From assembly GCA_028690275.1 (NCBI GenBank), contig JAQVBN010000007.1, positions 1 through 14,551 on the forward strand: a stretch of 14,551 bases of DNA. Reading direction: 5' to 3'. Under the pieces are notes generated by a model. The model worked only from the letters and a program-made list of their open reading frames with translations, did no database searches and was not told where the DNA came from. Positions within the stretch are counted from its first letter, which is position 1. Each line of letters starts with the position of its first letter. Shown piece by piece: positions 12,017 through 14,551 of this stretch. The DNA is from Minisyncoccota bacterium (GTDB taxonomy: Bacteria; Patescibacteriota; Minisyncoccia; Minisyncoccales; Minisyncoccaceae). Made by a program: the position numbers and the translations under genes.

Positions 12017-13048
12017 ATGGAAATAAAAGAAATAACTAATAAAAATGTCTGGGAAGATTTCTGTCTCAATGTGAAAGAAAAAACCTTTACCCATTCATAT
12101 AATTGGGGACTTTTTAATGAAAAGATGGGAGATAAAATCTGGAGAATGGGTGTTTATGATAAAGAAAACCTTTTAGCTATTTTTCTAATAATTAAAGTTG
12201 TTGCTAAGAGGGGCTCTTACCTTTTGGTTCCTATGGGACCAATAATAAAAGAAGGAGAGAATGAGAAAGAAGTTATAAAAATAACTTTATTCAAATTAAA
12301 AACACTTGCAAAAACAGAAAAAATTGATTTTATAAGACTTGCTCCAATACTTCTTAAAAACAAAGAAAATGAGAAAATATTTTCTGACCTAAAATTTGAA
12401 GAAGCCCCTATGCATGTTCATCCTGAATTAACTTGGGAGCTTGATATTTCTATTCCTGAAGAAGAACTTCTTCAAAATATGCGAAAAACAACTCGTTATC
12501 TTATTAAGCAAGGTTTAAAAAATCCTGATCTTGTTGTGGAAAAAAGTACAAACGAAAACGATTTAGATTACTTTGATGAAGTTTATAAGATAACAGCCAA
12601 ACGACATAATTTTACACCTTTTTCAATGAAGTATTTAAAGAACGAACTCGCTTCTTTCAAGGATGATAATCAAATTATAATTCTAAATGGAAAGTATCAA
12701 GGAGAAGTAATCGCTTCTGCTATGGTTATTTTTTGGTCTGGTATAGCTTTTTATCACCAAGGAGCATCTTCTCAAAAATATCCTAAAATACCCGCCTCGT
12801 ATTTAATTCAGTGGGAAGCAATTAAAGAAGGAAAAGCAAGAGGTTGTCATACCTATAATTTCTGGGGGATTGCAAGAGATGAAGATTTAAATCAAAAAAA
12901 TCATCCATGGGCTGGACTAACCTTATTTAAAAAAGGATATTCTGGCTACGCTAAAGAATATATCAAAACTCAAGACTTTAAAATCAGTTTCAAATATTAT
13001 TTAATAAAACTTTTCGAAACATTAAGAAAACTTAAAAGAAATCTTTAA
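12017..13048 (+). CDS. FemX/FemAB-like aminoacyltransferase for peptidoglycan
   Basis: This 343-residue protein has the double-GNAT fold of the FemABX family, which transfers amino acids from aminoacyl-tRNA to the stem peptide of peptidoglycan precursors. Characteristic segments are FTHSYNWGLFNEKMG (24-38), LLVPMGPI (69-76), QNMRKTTRYLIKQG (153-166), FYHQGASS (245-252), SYLIQWEAIKEGKARGCHTYN (from 261), FWGIA (282-286) and LTLFKKGYSG (301-310). The long coiled-coil insertion of FemA is absent, as in FemX-like proteins of short length. It overlaps ftsQ by one base (TAATG). The transferred amino acid is unknown; charged Ser, Ala or Gly are the usual donors, and serS lies in the same window. Confidence 0.9.
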   Translation: MEIKEITNKNVWEDFCLNVKEKTFTHSYNWGLFNEKMGDKIWRMGVYDKENLLAIFLIIKVVAKRGSYLLVPMGPIIKEGENEKEVIKITLFKLKTLAKTEKIDFIRLAPILLKNKENEKIFSDLKFEEAPMHVHPELTWELDISIPEEELLQNMRKTTRYLIKQGLKNPDLVVEKSTNENDLDYFDEVYKITAKRHNFTPFSMKYLKNELASFKDDNQIIILNGKYQGEVIASAMVIFWSGIAFYHQGASSQKYPKIPASYLIQWEAIKEGKARGCHTYNFWGIARDEDLNQKNHPWAGLTLFKKGYSGYAKEYIKTQDFKISFKYYLIKLFETLRKLKRNL

Positions 13049-13836
13049 TGAGAAAAAGAAGGTCACACACAACTAGAAGAAAAATTATAAAAAGGAACAG
13101 AAAACCCTTACTAAAAAATCCTTGTTTTTGGTTTTCTTTATTCTTTATTGCTTTGTTTTTTGGTCTTTCTTATTTATTAATTTTTTCTCCCTACTTTCAA
13201 ATAAAAGAAACTTCTGTTTCGGGGATTCAAACTATATCCAAAGCAGAGCTTTTAAAAAGCTTTAAAGACGACTCTTCTATAACTTTAGATATATTAGGAA
13301 CAAGTTTGATTTCTGAAAGTTTATTTTTGCCGAAACAAGGAGATATTACTTCACTTCTTGAGAACTTTCCAGCTATAGAAAATATTAGTATTAAAAAAGA
13401 TTTTTTTACTCAGAAAATAACTCTAGAAGTAAAAGAAAAAACACCGGTTGCTATTTGGTGTTCCTCTGAAAAATGTTTTCTTGTAGATAAAAAAGCAACT
13501 TATATCAAAGACTTTGAAGACGAAGTTGGTTTTATAACCATCAATGAACGTGACGAATACGAAAAAAATCTTAAGGTATGGTCTGGTGAAACTAAACAAG
13601 AATTCATTGTAACGCTTTTAACTATTTATGAGAATAACAACGAAATTAAAAAGTTCAATGTCTATTCTGACAGATTTACTGGAGTGTATAATAATGTAGA
13701 ATTTGTTTTTGATCCTAAGGAAGATATTGATTGGCAAATTGAAAAAATGGCTATTGTTTTAAAAAAATTAGATAATAATATTGAAGGATTAACTTATATA
13801 GATTTAAGGTTTGGTGAACAAGTTGTCATAAAATGA
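13048..13836 (+). CDS. ftsQ: Cell division protein FtsQ/DivIB
   Basis: The topology is diagnostic: a very basic cytoplasmic tail (residues 1-24), one transmembrane helix (about 26-47), and an extracytoplasmic POTRA domain (about 50-131), including FQIKETSVSGIQTISKAELL, FPAIENISIKKDF and TQKITLEVKEKTPVAIW. A beta domain follows with CFLVDKKATYI, and the end, LTYIDLRFGEQVVIK, fits the FtsQ C-terminus (VDLR-type strand). FtsQ links early and late divisome proteins at the septum. At 262 residues it has normal length. It is translationally coupled to the femX-like gene (TAATG) and to the HAD gene (ATGA). The usual neighbours (murC, murB, ddl, ftsA, ftsZ) are not present in this window. Confidence 0.9.
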   Translation: MRKRRSHTTRRKIIKRNRKPLLKNPCFWFSLFFIALFFGLSYLLIFSPYFQIKETSVSGIQTISKAELLKSFKDDSSITLDILGTSLISESLFLPKQGDITSLLENFPAIENISIKKDFFTQKITLEVKEKTPVAIWCSSEKCFLVDKKATYIKDFEDEVGFITINERDEYEKNLKVWSGETKQEFIVTLLTIYENNNEIKKFNVYSDRFTGVYNNVEFVFDPKEDIDWQIEKMAIVLKKLDNNIEGLTYIDLRFGEQVVIK

Positions 13837-14489
13837 AAAAAATAAAAGACATAAAAGCTATTTTGTTTGATCTTGATGGAACTCTTGTTACTGATGAAGA
13901 GGCTCAAATGATAGCTTTCACAAAAACTATAGAATACTTTAATCTTGGACACCTTTCTAAAGAAGAACAAGTAAAGCATTTTGCTAATAAAAATATTTCT
14001 CAAATAGAAGAAGCTGTAATTGAGCTTTCTGATTTAGATATTAAAAAAGGGGAAGTAAGAAAAAAAAGAAAAGAATTTCTTGTTAAATTATTAACCAAAG
14101 AACACACTCCTTGTACACACTATGCCAAAGAATTGGTTTCTTTTTTAAGTACTAAATATCCGTTAGCCATTTGTTCTGCCGGAGAAAAGCAAGAAATCAT
14201 GCTCAAGCTTAAAAATAATGATTTATTAAAATATTTCAAAATAATTATTTCCGCAAACGATGTTCAAAGATTAAAACCTTTTCCAGATACTTATATCAAA
14301 GGAGCTCAAGAACTGGGTTTTGAGCCTAGTGAATGTTTGGTTTTTGAAGATAGTTTAAATGGATTAAGAGCCGCTAAAGATGCTGGAGCTACTTGTTTTG
14401 TTGTTCCTAACTCTAATAAAAAAGAATTTATTCTCGCAGATAAAATCCTAGACTCATTAGAGGACGCCTACAATCTTTTTCAAAAGTAA
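13833..14489 (+). CDS. HAD-superfamily phosphatase (subfamily IA, phosphoglucomutase/phosphatase-like)
   Basis: This is a soluble 218-residue HAD hydrolase. Motif I is LFDLDGTLVTDEE (11-23), with nucleophile Asp13 and acid/base Asp15. A helical cap covers about 20-95. Motif II is ICSAGEK (113-119, Ser115), motif III Lys148 lies in RLKPFPDTY (146-154), and motif IV is VFEDSLNGLRAA (170-181), with Glu172/Asp173 for magnesium. The order and the KPxPDxY and EDSxxGxxAA patterns match beta-phosphoglucomutase-like and phosphoglycolate-phosphatase-like members. The substrate is not determined by sequence. It overlaps ftsQ by ATGA and ends the operon; no clear hairpin terminator follows it. Confidence 0.9.
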   Translation: MKKIKDIKAILFDLDGTLVTDEEAQMIAFTKTIEYFNLGHLSKEEQVKHFANKNISQIEEAVIELSDLDIKKGEVRKKRKEFLVKLLTKEHTPCTHYAKELVSFLSTKYPLAICSAGEKQEIMLKLKNNDLLKYFKIIISANDVQRLKPFPDTYIKGAQELGFEPSECLVFEDSLNGLRAAKDAGATCFVVPNSNKKEFILADKILDSLEDAYNLFQK

Positions 14490-14507
14490 ATTTTACCTCA
14501 AAAAGTA

Positions 14508-14536
14508 TTGACAAAAACATACTTTTATATTATGTT
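14508..14536 (+). promoter_or_regulatory. Strong promoter for a unit beyond the window
   Basis: TTGACA (14508-14513), exactly 17 bases, TATGTT (14531-14536). The expected start is about 14543. The downstream gene or RNA is not included; the last 15 bases contain no start codon. Confidence 0.65.
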
Positions 14537-14551
14537 CTCAGTACAGTTCTT

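Noticed and set aside
1..14551. CRISPR arrays, insertion sequences, prophage or plasmid genes
   Set aside because: No regularly spaced repeats, transposase, integrase or phage-like proteins are visible in any frame.
1..14551. UGA recoding as in SR1/Gracilibacteria
   Set aside because: TGA ends several well-defined genes at sensible family lengths (ywbE, the Mur ligase, the aminotransferase, the DUF4015 gene and ftsQ), and no in-frame TGA is found inside conserved domains.

Overview
The window looks like a piece of a low-GC, densely packed bacterial chromosome. A member of the Patescibacteria (Candidate Phyla Radiation, perhaps a Parcubacteria-type lineage) is my best guess. The reasons are the very AT-rich sequence, short intergenic gaps, many 1-8 bp gene overlaps, compact proteins, almost no Shine-Dalgarno sites, tRNA without encoded CCA, and the gene set itself (FemX-type ligase, membrane-anchored MurF-like ligase, DUF4015 protein, YwbE, short YbaB). 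TGA is used as a normal stop, so the code is standard and not the recoded SR1/Gracilibacteria type. This assignment is an inference, since no phylogenetic marker could be searched.

Left part (1-1760): about 580 bp hold no convincing protein gene. Instead there are two tandem, related transcription units. Each has a TTGACA-N17-TATRTA promoter, a body of 150-190 nt, and an intrinsic terminator of the same unusual architecture. A third promoter points left off the window edge. Two small orphan genes (585, 889) and a ywbE-family gene (1492) follow.

Middle part (1757-5062): an ABC-F ATPase gene; a ZIP metal transporter followed 9 bp later by a membrane-anchored Kazal-domain protein; a bidirectional terminator; a leftward tRNA-Leu(CAA); and a small orphan gene at 4808. 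The tRNA and the orphan gene diverge from two promoters that appear to share one palindromic -35 hexamer (TTGCAA).

Right part (5129-14489): all genes point right, in three apparent operons. (1) serS, alpha/beta hydrolase, membrane-anchored MurF-like Mur ligase and DegT/DnrJ-type aminotransferase, all overlapping. (2) ybaB, a predicted TIM-barrel protein and a DUF4015 extracytoplasmic glycoside-hydrolase-like protein. (3) femX-like peptidyltransferase, ftsQ and a HAD phosphatase, again overlapping. Most of these concern the cell envelope (peptidoglycan precursor ligation, cross-bridge or stem-peptide modification, divisome) or translation (SerS, tRNA-Leu, ABC-F). A strong promoter at 14508-14536 starts a unit that lies beyond the window.

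The most interesting items are the paired putative small RNAs with compensatory changes in their terminator stems, the shared-hexamer divergent promoters, terminators that overlap stop codons, the short-leader or leaderless gene starts, the divergent Mur-ligase/aminotransferase operon, and the Kazal protein.
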